A stretch of 64,000 bases of DNA. Source: Lunularia cruciata (Eukaryota > Streptophyta > Marchantiopsida > Lunulariales > Lunulariaceae). Position 1 is the first letter of the stretch. Every line of letters begins with the position of its first letter. The notes under the pieces were generated by a model. It saw nothing but the letters and a program-made list of their open reading frames with translations. It was not told the DNA's origin and did no database searches. Position numbers and translations under genes: made by a program. This document shows positions 11,881 to 24,715 of the stretch, in pieces. The stretch spans positions 12,092,501-12,156,500 of the forward strand of contig OX419761.1 of the NCBI GenBank assembly GCA_948567375.1. Direction: 5' to 3'.

Positions 11881-12499
11881 GGTTAATTTGTCTTATGTGC
11901 TATTTCATAAGTCCGACTAACTTCATCGCTAAACTCCATATTGTTACAATTAGTACATTTCCTTCTCTTTTTTTAAATTTTTGTAGAATAGTGAAAGGGT
12001 AGGAAAATATTAAGGAGATAACAAGGTTGTACTACTTATTATTGGCTTTCAAAAGAAAGCACTCAAAAGGATCGGATGATGATGTAAGAAAATGACCATA
12101 GCTTGTACTCACCCTTACAATACAATGAGGAAGAGCTTCATAATTGTGTCTCTTGTGGTCATCGTCATTTTGCATCTTTGCATGGAGTAATTTTTTTGTT
12201 TTTTTTGTAGATTCTAGCTAGAAAAAGTATAAGAATAGTCATTTGGTAAACAAACAAGAGAAAGTAGTCAACCAAGACAACCTTCAGCAAGGGAGCTATT
12301 CACCCTAAAGGCAGACCTTTGTCTTGGGAAGACCTTTGGCCAGGAATATCATTTGCCCTAGAAGTCCCCTACATAAAGATGGCACTAACAGATCAAGAAC
12401 CATAGTTGAGACCATTTGATTAGGCTAACCACTCACATATGTGAGTAATGACCAAACAGTTGTAATGGTTGAACCAAGAAAATATATATTTAGCTAGAG
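11881..12499. other. Intergenic repeat-like DNA, no gene
   Basis: No coding signal. The stretch near 12290-12360 repeats words such as acctttggcc that also occur in the dispersed repeat, but I could not align it further. Confidence 0.4.
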
Positions 12500-12910
12500 C
12501 TTGGAATCTTTTCACTTTTTGAAGAATTCATCTAGGCTAGATCAGCATTGCTACCTCTCTCTTGGCAAAGAATATCCACCTGAACTTGGGCATTTTGAGA
12601 GAGAGAGTGAGTGATTGTGCAAAGGAAAGTGAAAAGTGGAACTATGATGAGAGGAAAAATAAGAAAGGAAGTAGCTATTCCACATGCACCATGAAGGATG
12701 CACAGGGCTCCAAAACTCATAATTAAGTCCTAGGATTAATCAAGTGGAGTTTATATTGTAGAAAAGAGCTGGTTTGCAACAAGAAGCTCAAATTTTTGCT
12801 ATGGAACTAGGAATTGAGTGATCATGCTATGTTGCATGAAATTTGTGACAAAAAGCTTATCAATTTGATGGGAAATCTTTTTTTCTTGGACAGAAGAACA
12901 ATGGCTGAAA

Positions 12911-13436
12911 GTGCTGGGGCTTACTAGTATTTCACCCCTAGATGGCATGACTCTAGATAGCATATGGACTAGACCAGATTTGATCTTCATGGCCAAATTC
13001 AAGTCTACCTTTTGTTATAGGAAGACCAACAATGGTTGGTTTGTCCCCAGAATTAATGATCCTATGAGGAGGATCTTGGTAGAATTAGTTATGAAGTTAT
13101 TCATGTCCAAAAACAAAACTTATTTAAACAATAGCTAGGCTATCTTTGTTGAGTACTTGTCAAGGAAGACGTGTGAATTGGGCAACAATGTTTTGGGCTA
13201 GAATGAGAGAGCTTTCAAGATAAATGAACAAAGAAATCAGAGTGACTCTTATCTCTCCCTTTGTCATCCATCTTTACTTGAGCATGGGATTGCTAACCAA
13301 AGAAAAGAAGAAGAAGTACCACAACTACTTCTTCCTAGAAGGACATTTTGATGAGCCTTGGGAAAAAGCATTGATTGTACACAAATATGTAGAGGTGGAT
13401 GAGGAATTTTCTTGCATAGGATACACATGGAGGTGA
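12911..13436 (+). pseudogene. Broken unknown ORF in repeat copy B
   Basis: Two open pieces, 12911-13138 and 13224-13436, are separated by stops and a frame change. The first reads DSIWTRPDLIFMAKFKSTF and NGWFVPRINDPMRR; the second is Lys/Tyr-rich with YHNYFFLEGHFDEPWEKAL. They look like protein rather than noise, and they precede the coiled-coil piece at 14926. I do not recognise the family. A globular N-terminal part of the same transposon-linked protein is an inference. Confidence 0.35.
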
Positions 13437-14550
13437 AGAAAGCCTACAATACCATGGGTTTTGAGAAGTGGAGATAGGAGGAAATCACTATGGAGCCAAT
13501 ACTTAGGAAATGACCCACTAACCTTGCTAGGCCAAAGGCAAAGGCTACCAAGTGGACAAGTAGAATCCTCTTAGAGGAAGAAGAAGAGGATGAAAAAAGA
13601 AGTCCAAGATGAAGGAGAGGCAAGACCACAGCTAGATCCTATGCACATGATGAGCAAGCAATCCTTTACCCAGATTGTCATCTTGTTGACAAGGATGTAG
13701 TAGAAGAAGATCACAAAGGTAGAGAAGTAAAATCCACATCAGCCCTAACTTGTCACCCAAGCAAAATGGATGCTAAGAGCATTAAAGGTTGCGGGCAAGT
13801 TGTGGTGCCAAGGGATGTGTATTATGGGATTTCAAGTACAAGTAAACTATCATGAGATTCTCCTTATGGGAAAATTTTGGAGAATGAGCTAGAACACTAC
13901 GAGCATGTAGAATAGTAGGAAAAAATAAGGTAGGCCATAAATCACAAAGAGGTGCACTAATGCACTTAGGAAGACTAGTTTGGATTAAAATCAAGGATTA
14001 GGAGAAAATTGGCATTAACGAGGTGGCTTTGGAAGGAGATGGTTGCTGCGGAGGAAGGATTGGAAAGTGTAGAAAACTTATTCCTTTAGGGTTTGATTCC
14101 CATGTGTAAAAGGGACCTTAGTCCACTATATGCATGTTAGTTGATTGATGAAGTAGTTGGTGTTAGTCCAAAATCAATTAATAGCCACTAGAACAGAAAA
14201 GGAAGTAGGACTTGGGCAAAGATAAGAGTAGTTGAGAGCAATAAGAGCACTCCTTGCTAGGTAGAGATATGAATGATCTTCCATTGTAAAGTGACAGCCC
14301 GCACTAAGGGTTATAAAGCTTAAATGATTTGCCTTATGTGGTTCTCAATGTATGACTTCAGGTTTTTGCTGATCCACACAAACTTGCAGTTCCACTACAA
14401 TATGTCATGTAATCTTCTAGACAACATAAGGATTGGTAAGTAAAGGGTGACAACTGAGGAGGCCAAAAAGCACTCAAGTGAGCAATCTCCAAGGTTAACT
14501 TTCCTGAGGTAGACCTGGTCCAGCAAGACACCTATGTGCACTATGAGAAT

Positions 14551-14917
14551 TTTCTTCAAGGCTTAATTCATCGATTTAGGCCTCCAAAAGTGCCTTCAAA
14601 GATTTTAAGCATATTTCAATTCCTACTCTATTAGTAGAAGTCCCCTTTTGGTGATACCTCTTTCTGAATCTGTTAAGTCTATCATGTGTAACATCCTTCC
14701 AAATGTTACCAAACCAATTCTCACCTTTAAATCATATGTCTAGTTATTGGTTCTAAGGTTTTCAAGTCTATTTGATTTCTACCCTATTAGTAGAAGTACT
14801 CTTTTGGCGATACTTCTATCTGATCTATTTTGACCATCATGTATAAAATCATTCCAGATGTTACCAAACCAAACCAAATTTCACATCTAGATCATATGGC
14901 TAGCTATTGGTATTACA
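14551..14917 (-). repeat. Inverted partial LTR of the chromovirus family
   Basis: The reverse complement matches the first half of the 1335-2078 LTR, from TGTAATACC (complement ending at 14917) through the twin cttctactaata...agtagg blocks to the aggcctaaat...gaattaggcct block near 14555. The second half of the LTR and all internal sequence are missing. Confidence 0.88.
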
Positions 14918-14925
14918 CTATGTGA

Positions 14926-15240
14926 CCCTTGTCCAACATCTTCACCAACTCGTGCAAGGAGGAGCTGAGGAAAAGATGAAGGCAAGGAAAGAACTGCAAG
15001 ACATTTGTACCCAACATTTGGAGTTGGGAGAACAAAGTAACAACTTGGCACAAGAGGTGACCAAACTTAGGGAAGAAGGTCAGGCCTTGGAGAAGATGAA
15101 GAATGGATATTAAGAAAGAAGATGTTTGAATTATAAGAATATAAGAGGAAGAAGCACGTCAATGGCTCAAGTTGGAAGAACAAGGAAAGGCCCAAGAGGA
15201 AAAGATTGATAAATTGAAGGGAGAAGTAGAGAAGGTAGGT
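14926..15240 (+). pseudogene. Decayed coiled-coil fragment
   Basis: The frame at 14926-15113 encodes a heptad-like stretch (QHLHQLVQGGAEEKMKARKE, then LAQEVTKLREEGQALEKMK) ended by a stop. The frame at 15150-15235 resembles the piece at 117-160: both encode an EEKID.LKGEVEKV-like segment. It is part of the repeat's own protein, function unknown. Confidence 0.45.
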
Positions 15241-16030
15241 TCATCCAAAATAATTCTTGACTTATGACTATTTTTTTACTTGATGATTGTTGTAATGTAA
15301 TTACTTGTATAGTAAGCAAAGAGTAATTGTGATTAGTGGCAATTACACAAAATGCATCTAAATTTTACTTAGGATAAGATCAATAGATAGGATTAGCATT
15401 AAGTGGAGGATTAGATAGGAGGTGATGAGCATTTTTGACCATTGATCTTCTTTGATTGATAGTTAGGAAACTATATATATATATATGGGTTGCAACTCAC
15501 AAAAATGAGGTACACTTCTTTCATGAGTGAAGTATTTAGTTGAAACATCTCTTCTAAGTCTTTGTGTTGGATTGCTTTTGCTTACATATTTGATTCTATA
15601 CTTGGTCAAGTAGAGGTGAGGAATCTTATAGTAGGAGTGTTTGTTTGAGTAACTTCTTATGAAATTTTCATTGAATCAAGGAAGTTACCCTTGACATTCA
15701 ATGGGAATGAGTGCTTGAATACTTATGTAATTAATTTGCACATTATCGAAGAAGTTATACTTGATATTCTAAACAAGCAAGTCAATGTGAGGAAGGGTTT
15801 TGGGGTGATGGAGCAGTGAGAGTACCATGGAATAGAAAATCCAAGTAGATAGTTGACTTTGGATTTTGTTAGGATTGCATTTTTGGGAAGAGATATGCAC
15901 AATCAATGGCACCGTTGGGGTGAAAAAACCTTTGGCCTAAAAACCAACCTTTGGGGTGAAATCTACATGAAAGAAGGGACTAGCTTCTGAGTTAAAATGA
16001 GCTCTTCAAGAGGAAGAGGCCTTCAGCATG

Positions 16031-17700
16031 AAGTGTACCACCACTGTCAAGGGCTGGTTAAATTAGATCTTTCAATTAAATCGTTGTTAGTTTCTCTTTT
16101 CTGTAGGATGCCATTATAGGTATCCCTACCTTCTTTTGGGAGTGGTTTCTACTCAAGAGGTTAAATAGGCAAGAATAGATAACTAGTCACATTGTGACAT
16201 TTGATCTTGATTTCTAGTCAATTCCAACCCGTATCCTTGTGGAAACAACCTATTCTTACCATTTATACTATTGGTACATTGACATTGGGTTGTCATAATC
16301 ATGACCATATTGCACATGATCACAACCATCATGATGTTCATGATCATAGTTCTTGTGATCATAATCATCTTGATCTTTGTGATCACAGGGCCTTGGTATT
16401 AATGACCCTTAGGACAAAGTTTGTGAACAAAGTATGCCACATCCAATGACATTGACTTGAAATATCATTGGCTTGATAGTCAATCAGTCTTGGAGAATTC
16501 AAAAACTTGAATGCACCACCAATTAAATAGAAAATATAAATTTATGACCATTTGCATGTGTCAAGATACTTGCATGCACAAACAAAAATATTTCATCCAA
16601 GACATACCTGCCAAATTCCAAAATGATTAGCCTTGAGCTATAAATTCAAGGTCTTGGCTCATACATTGACTTCTTTTCCACTTCAAAAATTTCTAAAATT
16701 ATGTGCATGGATTCTTTGGCAATTTTGTCAACAAGCATTGAGTATTGAGAGCTTGAAAGATTGTATGAGCAGGTGTTTGGGATAGCTTGTGATTTTTGTC
16801 AAAGGGTTTGTGAACAAGCAGAATGGCACTTCATCCAAGAAGACATAGAGTGCATCCCAAGGTGATTTTGAAATCACCTAGAGTAATTCAATGGGCACTC
16901 CAATATAGGGATGATAAATCCATAGTAGGAGCCTAGACTTCTTGTTATTTGGGGGTTGAGTGATTCAGATATGATACTATAATTCAAGGATAATAAGAAC
17001 CTTGGTTTAGAGTTGTTAAGGAGTAATGTCTTTGGACCAAGGCACATTGGGGGAAGATGTTCAAGCTAGTGATAAAATTCCTCCATATGAAATGATGATA
17101 TATACACCATGAGCATATCCCAAGAGAATTTATCAAGGAAATTGAGGCATTGTTTGACAAGAAGAAGTTGAGCAATGGACCACACATCAAGGAGTATAGA
17201 GACCCTAGGTGAAGGGAAATTGTGGGAGGCAATTATGAATATCTCCAAGTCCAATCCAATGACTTATGCCAATACCTCCAAGTCAAGTGTCTTCTTCTCC
17301 TCCTCTCTCCAAGTCCATGTCAAGTGTCTTCTTCCACTATCTTCACAAAGGATAACCTATGAATTGGGCTCAAATGTGTCATTTGTGAGTCCATGACATG
17401 TGTAGTGATATATGAACAAGGAAGGTGGTGTCATGCTCATGCCATCCTTTGTGATACATTTCTATATTGGTATGAAGATGCTCGTGAAAGAAGAGAAGAA
17501 GAAGTTTCCAATGTTTTAACATCAAGGGTATTTTTGTATGCACCCAAAAGCAAAAGCAAATAAGAGAAAGTATAGATTGGCCAAAAAGAAGTACACAATA
17601 TCAAAGAATATGTATATGCATGTAGAGGAAGTATACACTGGGTATTTGTAGAAGAGGAAGTAATTGGAAGTACAAAAGAAGGTGCAAACATCAAAGAAGA
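16031..17700. other. Repeat-rich DNA without a supported gene
   Basis: At 16290-16390 a simple repeat of cat/gat words gives an apparent His/Asp-rich frame (HDHNHHDVHDH); this looks like low-complexity DNA. At 17262-17335 the words ccaagtc and aagtgtcttctt are locally duplicated. No coding region stands out. Confidence 0.5.
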
Positions 17701-19015
17701 GGGCATTTTAAGTAAAGAAGATCATGACAAAAATGCTAAAGCCATTGCACAAAATAATGTCATGATGGAGGAAGATCACAACAAAGTGGATAACAAAAGA
17801 GGCACCATCAAGATGCCCAAAATGACACTAGAGAGGAATTGGATCAAGAAAAAGATGAATATCTCAACGAAGGATCAACCAAGGAAGAATCCTTCATTCA
17901 TGTCAAACTCTCTTCAAACTCAAAAGTACAAGAGTGCCCTAATTGATAATATATGAAAGTGGTACTAGCACAAAAGCACTTGGTTGAAGAAGCATTAAAA
18001 TACCAGTTGCCAATGAAAGAGAAAGAGACCCTTCACAAGCAACGCAAAGTCCTTGTAGGGAGTGAGTCTCTCCAAGTAGTAACAACTTCCTGAACAAATG
18101 GAGAAGCATCCTACTTGACCCACATACAAGGAGTAACATAATAATGAAACTCAATCATCAATAATGAAGGCAAGTAACAAGGTCCAAGCTGAGGAAGGAG
18201 AAGATGTAGAAGAAGAATAAAGATCTAAAGCAAGCAAGGAATTCAAATTTGAAGATTTTTTGAGGGATGTCTTGTAGGCCAAGGAGGAGAAGATTCGGGA
18301 AGCAAAGGAGAAGGAAGTAGAGAACTTGAAAGCCAAGGAGGAAGAATCTACCCAAGGATGTATACACTAGAGAGAGTGAGATATGTAGGTGGCCAAAGAA
18401 GCGACCACCACTCACAAAGAAGCACAAGAAGAGGTACACATTCCGCTCTTCATGGTACTAGATAGGAAAGAGGGCTAGTCATGAGAAGGAAAGTTATATG
18501 AGCTAGCCCAATCACAAATAGAGACCCCTCTCATGGGAAGTGATCCACATGGTAGGACCTATGCTTCATAATTTAGAAACTTCCTTGCTATTGGGAATTA
18601 GATGGGACTATCATGAATCATTGAAGTTGATCATCCATCTTTATTGGGTTGCTCAAGAAGCCAATGCAGAGAAGGAAAATGATTATAAGGAGATCAAGAA
18701 TATCAAGAAGTAGCTGCAATGACAAAGAAGAAACTTGTCATGAACATGAAAAAACAATGGACAAGTGGAAGAAGCCGGAGTAGGCAAGGTAGGAGAAGTA
18801 CCATGGAGATCTGTTGAGAACATAGTGGAGGTCCAAGTCCTCAACCTCAGAATTGATCAGCAAAGTGCAGACCATGAAAAAAAACTTTGTGCCCAAGATG
18901 AGGAAGTGGCCATATTGAAGGCCAAGTTGGAGCAAGCACAAATCAAGAGCATTGCCGATGAGATCATACATGATAACTACAAGGAGCTTGTTGAGATTCA
19001 TATTGAGGACTTAAC
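17700..19015 (+). pseudogene. Decayed coiled-coil gene of repeat family
   Basis: Several Lys/Glu-rich open pieces occur on the plus strand (17762-17956; about 18160-18440; 18765-19046). The last reads QDEEVAILKAKLEQAQ and then ELVEIHIEDLTII, typical coiled coil, and resembles the minus-strand piece at 9440-9715. Stops and frame changes show it is dead. It runs straight into the diverged LTR at 19016. Confidence 0.45.
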
Positions 19016-19639
19016 TATAATACCATTAGCTAGACAAATTATCTAAAGATGGAAATTAGCTTGGTGATATCTTTAGGGATTTTATACACAATGGTCTTAG
19101 TAGATCAGATAGAAGTGTCACCAAAAGAGGACTTCCACTAATATAGTGAAGGCCGAAAACACATCTAAACTTCAATGTCAATTTTGGAGGCCTAAACAAA
19201 TGAATTAGGCCTCAAAAAATAAAATCTTCCTTCTCTCTGCTAAGGGTAAAAAGGCTTTCCTTTTCTCCTTGGGGGGGGGAGAGATTCCATTTTTCCTTCT
19301 CCTCCCTTATTTTGTCTCATTGGGATCTTTCTAATGGTACCACTTCCATATTGTCTTGAGCTCTCTACATGAAGATTCTCAAAAGTATCCTTGAAGTGAA
19401 ACCTATTTTACCAACTAGATAAGATGCAAGCTGACATGCCACTAACCCATAGATCCAATCTAAGGGTGTAGCTTGTAGACATGTTACCTATCCATCTATC
19501 TAATCTAAAGATGTAGCTCCCTCAGAAGAGATCTTCTCCATTATATAATGAAGTCAAAGTGCTCCTTTAGAGCATAAGAGTATTGAGAAATTGAACCTTG
19601 TGTTTCTCTTGGGGTTTCTCTTGTCCTCTAATCATTATA
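19016..19639 (+). repeat. Diverged solo LTR of the chromovirus family
   Basis: It starts TATAATACC and follows the 1335-2078 LTR block by block: agaagtatcaccaaaaga-like, gaggcctaaa...gaattaggcctc, ttgtctcattg, aatggtacc, tgacatg, and tgtcctctaatcattata at the end. The mismatch level is high and about 120 bases are missing, so this is an older relative. No internal retrotransposon sequence flanks it. Confidence 0.8.
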
Positions 19640-20576
19640 TTAACCAAGCAAGTTGACCAACAAGAAGAGACAGAAGAACTCATCCTTGTACAAGTAAGGC
19701 ATCATTTGGAAAGAGAGATATAGGCCATATGTGTGACATTGGAGGAAAGAGCATGCCCGAGTACTCACAACTATGGAGTCTTTAGCCAAAGAGATGATCA
19801 AGCATGTTGAGAAGCTGGCTAAGATCCTACTGCATCACAATTATCTTTGTTGACTTTGTTGGAACTTAAGAAGGCTTTGTTAGGCTTAACTATCTTCAAT
19901 GACCTAGTTGATGCTAAAGTAACCTTCCATGGAATGAATCAGAACCAAAATTAGACTAGATTACTATTATGTAAATTATACTTTAAAAAATACCAAAATA
20001 TAAATATACAAGATGTATACGGGAATCAGTATTTTTACCTCACCCTTTTGGTATTGTACCTAACGCTCTAAATTATAGCTAATCAAAAGGCTTTACATTT
20101 GAAAAGGTATTATCATCAAACTTGGTGAACTTTGGCCAACAATAATGTTTGATAGGGTTTTACCAACATTTGCAATAAAAATTTCTCTATGATATAATTA
20201 TTTGATTTTTCTAAAATTTACCTTCTAATTTGTGAATTTAAAATCTTGCTTTTTGATCTAGTTTTGCTACATATATTTATATTTCCTTTTTAGTCTTGAC
20301 TCTATTTTGACAAACATAATGCAAACTACTACAAAAGCTTCAAAGCAACCTCCTTGAATAAAAACTAGTCATGAAGGATCTCTTAGATTTCTTCTTGTTG
20401 TGGTATAAGTTAAGTCTTATATCCATTTAAGATTTTGTGCATACTTCTACTTCTAAACATATAAATATTTTGATAATCTATAGAGTTTTTCTACAAATTT
20501 AAAGGAATAAATGGTATGATTGCAAATATTCCATTTTAGGTTCATCTCATAAGAATATTTTTAAATAATTAAGCTG

Positions 20577-20577
<1 letters not shown>

Positions 20578-20656
<79 letters not shown>
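20578..20656. repeat. TA dinucleotide microsatellite
   Basis: About 39 uninterrupted TA units. Likely to vary in length between individuals and prone to assembly error. Confidence 0.97.
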
Positions 20657-20658
<2 letters not shown>

Positions 20659-21563
20659 CATGATATTATTAAAGCTATCCATAAAAGATAGAATTTAAAA
20701 TAAGTTTGAGTACTTGAAATGTTTTTAAATTTCTTAGTTTTTACTTATAATAAAGGTTACATGTATTACATTGATATAGATATTAACTAAACTTCATCAT
20801 TGATTTACATAACTTCATCAATGCTAACATATAATAATTATCTATATTATTGTATTCAAAATTTCTAGATGATCTAGACATTTGTCAACTTTTTCTCTTT
20901 ACATTAGATAACAGATATGTTTATAACTACCTTAGATTAGATGAAATTTGGTAAAAAATTTGGATTTTGATGTTTTAATGTATTTAGTAAATACATATAC
21001 TTTATTTGAATGAAATATTTAGACATTTTAAGTTCAAAAATCTAAGTTTATATCTCAAGCTAAACACGCTATTTTCATATTGCATTTTTTAGCTCAAAGA
21101 ATTCATAAATCAAAATTAAATTAATGGGATGTATTAAATGAATATCTTATTAAATTTAATTCTTTTGGATGAATTATAATATTTAAAGGGCTGTTTCAAC
21201 TTAAAAAGTTATGAAGATCCAATCGAGGTTAGTTTATCTGATTGGGATAAACTTTAAGTGTTAATTTCAGATGGTCAAATGACAAAAAATTCGATCTTCT
21301 GCATTTTGCATTATTGAAATTACTACAATTAAAATTTATTGAAAGGAAGATAAATCTTATATTTATAAATTATAATTGATAGTTCAATATATATCACACA
21401 CTACAGAGTTTAGTGTCTTGATATTCACATAAAAATTTCTAATAAATTAAAATATCCAAAAATATCATATATACACACATTTACATTAATATTAAGGGAA
21501 AAAGGTGACCGCATAGGAAAAATGAAGATGGGAAGACCACATCAAGCCGTACAAGGGAGAGAC

Positions 21564-21608
21564 AATATTAGACTCGATTGGGGCTAAGCCCCAATAGAGT
21601 CTAATATT
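21564..21608. repeat. Hairpin repeat, 22-bp arms, one mismatch
   Basis: The left arm begins aatattagactc and the right arm ends gagtctaatatt. The centre reads ggggctaagcccc, leaving one base as loop; there is one g/a mismatch in the stem. A small foldback or MITE remnant is likely. The core recurs near 27380. Confidence 0.85.
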
Positions 21609-23877
21609 AAGTAGCAGATCAAATATGTAAATTGGTATGTTTAAAATGATACAAGCAAAATATATTCACAACCAATCTACATTTTGAAGGATTCCCTAAA
21701 TGGAATATCATTCTACCTAAAACTCAAACTTGAAGGATGTTGTAATATATTAAATATTGTTATTTTTTGGACGTAATAATTATCTAATGAATAGTAGTAG
21801 AACATAAACAGATCTAATTCTATTCTAATATTTAAAATTTTTGGTTAAAATATTATAAGATCAAGTTGAAAATGAATTATTGAGGTACCTAAATAGGTAC
21901 CTCAATAAGAATCATGAGAAGAAAAGAATTGGAATATGAGAGAAAAAGTCATTAAATATTTAAATCAAATTTTATAAAAAACGAATAATTATTTTCAACT
22001 AAGAACAAATATAAAATATCAAGAAATCTATATTAAAAAAAAGAACAAATTTTAATGGTGGATTTTACCGCCATTCTCTTTGAAAGATGCACACCGTACT
22101 ATGGTAATGATTTGCAAACACCTTGTTACTTAAAGTCAGCTTTGTCACAATATTTGCAATGCCAAAGCTAGTTGCTTGGACTCTAGAGTGATAGTTTTGA
22201 CGGTCAGAGTTATATTAATAGTTGCTCGAAGACTACTTAGTGGCGACCATATTTTGTGTTAGTGCTACTAATCACACCATTGAACACATTGTAACTTGCA
22301 CCATTTGTATTATCAAATGCACTATCAACAATGCCATTAGGGGGTTGGAGATCCAAGTCAAGCGGAGGGGTATACCTTTTAAGTGTAGCTCCATAGAGCT
22401 CACTTCTCTTATGTTTGTGTCTTCAAGTTTTGGGTTATGGTGGATAGGGGCCGACAAATATCATTTGGAATCTCTTAGCTAGAGAGTGTGTGGTTTGATT
22501 GTAATCAATGTACATTGTCTACAGATAATTGAATTGAGGATTGAGTTTTGATCCGAGTTGAGTGTGATTTGAGTGTGAATTGAAATGATTATTGTGACAC
22601 TTTAGAATTTATATATGACTTTTGTATGAATTGTGTTTTTATAGTGTATGATGTTAATAGTGATAGTGATTTATGTTATGTAGTAATATATATACCCATG
22701 ACACCTTGTTCAACCAATCAAAAATAAAATGAAGAAACTATAGGAACAGAATTGAATATCTAGAAACCTTTGTTATGGCTGTTTATTCCATACATGGTGA
22801 TACTAACATTCTGTATCTATCCGGTTGAATTTGCCTTAGTTTTTTACTTTAACCATATAACTGGAAAGTAAACAATAAAAAGTAAAACTTGAAGTAAAAA
22901 CTGATAAAGATAAAATAGTAAAATTCTTTTTGAGAAGATGTACTCCAACTATAGTTCCAAAAGCTTTCCTCGGGCGGGTTGCAAAGGGTCTCCTTCGTAG
23001 GATTCGAGAATATAACTTTGATTTCAAGTCATATCATCAAAGCATGGAATAGCAATTATTGAGGTATTCTCTTAGAATGATTATGTATCTAGTTACCATC
23101 TTGAAATCAAACTTTGTGTATTTTATTTAAAAAGATGATAAAAACGAAAGTCTTTCTTATTTGTTCTCATCACGTTTTATCTTTTAGATTCGGCATTTTT
23201 AAGTCTTATACTTAAATTTTTGAAAAGATGTTTTCTTTGATTCGAGCGTGGAGACTTCTCTTAGTTACTGTTGTGAGTGATTCCAAATGAAGATCCCTTT
23301 AAGATTTATATGCCAGGCGTATGGAGGGGACCTCTTTGTCTTTTAAGAAATTAGTTCCAAATTTATATTAAAACTTGCATAAAGAATACACGGTAGAGAA
23401 GTGTAAGTTTCAGATTGAGTTTATCCAACTTTAATTCGAGACATTACGTGTAAGAATGTGAAACAGAGGAATTAAAAACTAATTAAAGCTTCCCCAACTA
23501 TAATTCGAGACATCAAGTTAATATTCGCTTGTTCACTTAGATAACTTATTAAAACCAGAGATTAGAGATGCCCGAATATAGAGATTTATTAGGAGCGTCC
23601 CACGACCTCGTGGATAACTCCATATGCCTGATGCTCCAAGAAAGTACAGCTTTTTGAGGGTTGATCACCGTCGATCGAAGTGAAATCGAAAGCTGCATAG
23701 CTGACTTGCTTAGGGTTTTGGTAGCCGAATTCACTACTTCCTCGCCAGCAGGAAACTGAAACTGAGGGCAGTTCTCCTTGCACGAGTAGTCTGCTGCGAT
23801 CGGGCGTTGGTGGCAGTCTTCTCCTCGTACAATTTCGTGCTTATCTTCTTGTATCTTGGTTACTGCAAAGCGATGTT

Positions 23878-23953
23878 ATGGTGAAGTGTGCTGTGCTTGA
23901 AGGAGCACAGGATGATTTGTGTTCTGCTCGGTGGACTGACTTAGAGGATGAAG
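23878..23953 (+). CDS. Possible first exon of an unknown gene
   Basis: An ATG at 23878 opens MVKCAVLEGAQDDLCSARWT... with balanced codon use for 25 codons. It ends at GAAG followed by gtagtt, a possible splice donor. The upstream DNA is pyrimidine-rich like a plant 5' leader. No downstream exon could be linked to it with confidence and I know no matching family. The call is speculative. Confidence 0.22.
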
Positions 23954-24089
23954 GTAGTTGTCGAGTAATTGTTGTCGAGTTTGTGCATTAGTATCGGGCT
24001 TGGCCGGATCTCCTTCGTTACAAATTCATGTTGAGTTTTCCATCTGGCAGTTGGGACAGGGAATGGATTTTACGACAGTGGCCCTTTTT

Positions 24090-24208
24090 GAATGTGGAAG
24101 TTGGAAGCGCAACGTTAGGATTAGGTGCCAAATGTGGAATTGGAAGCGCAACGTTAGGATTAGGTGCCGAATGTGGAAGTTGGAAGCGCAACCTTAGGAT
24201 TAGGTGCC
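24090..24208. repeat. Tandem repeat, 40 bp x 3
   Basis: Three units of 40, 39 and 40 bases, starting gaatgtggaag and ending gattaggtgcc, differ by only a few bases. The repeat accounts for the overlapping frames on both strands here. Confidence 0.95.
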
Positions 24209-24484
24209 GGACAGTATGAGTGTTCGGAGAGATGAAATCGTGAGCTGGATCTGGTCTCAAAGTTCATGAAGATGGCCCTGTAATGCGGCACAGCACACAA
24301 GTTGCGCTTGAAGACAGTTAGGTCAGTTGCTATCATCTGCGCAGTGCAAAGCCAGCCGGTCCTTTGCAGATGAGATACTCGCCGATGGACGGACTGCAGC
24401 TTATATTTGTTAAGAGTCCACATCAAGCATTTCCGCCTGTGGTTACAGGTTCGTTTTTTTCAGACAAGTATCATTGTTTTATAC

Positions 24485-24567
24485 GGAGTGGGAGGCGATC
24501 GGTAAATTTATTCATTGGGGTAGATCCTCCAGTCCCAAGGGGTAGATTTACCAATCCCTCCCATTCC
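24485..24567. mobile_element. Small inverted-repeat element, copy 1
   Basis: The left end ggagtgggaggcgatcggta and right end taccaatccctcccattcc form terminal inverted repeats with few mismatches over an 83-bp unit. The same ends recur at 24716-24819. This fits a MITE-like foldback. No clear target duplication is seen. Confidence 0.65.
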
Positions 24568-24715
24568 TTGTGTTTCAAAAATTTGAAATGTTCTCGTCTT
24601 AAGCTGAGATACCTGCTTTCTGCGATAGTGGCTGCAACCATGCGGAACTATCCATGTAGGGCAGTGTGGAGCTACCCCCCAAAGGCAAATGCTGGAGCAA
24701 GTATAGTTGTCACAT

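Larger units (their letters stand above)
12500..16030 (+). repeat. Dispersed repeat, copy B
   Basis: 12525-12640 resembles 1-115, and 15170-15970 resembles 117-180 and 590-1330 in the same order. Copy B is therefore another member of the repeat that was split by the chromovirus. It runs through 15965 without the chromovirus and so approximates the empty site. It carries broken coiled-coil coding pieces and an inverted chromovirus LTR fragment at 14551-14917. Confidence 0.55.
19640..23870. other. AT-rich intergenic region
   Basis: Very AT-rich DNA with few open frames. It contains the TA microsatellite at 20578-20656 and the hairpin repeat at 21564-21608. The overlapping plus and minus frames at 22222-22482 show no family signal. 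From about 23540 the composition becomes balanced and gene-like. Confidence 0.55.

Noticed and set aside
16201-16449. His/Asp-rich frame that could suggest a metal-binding protein
   Set aside because: It comes from a simple repeat of cat and gat words and has matching structure on the other strand.
22222-22482. Overlapping frames on both strands around 22.3 kb
   Set aside because: No recognisable motif, surrounding DNA AT-rich, and neither frame has convincing gene context.
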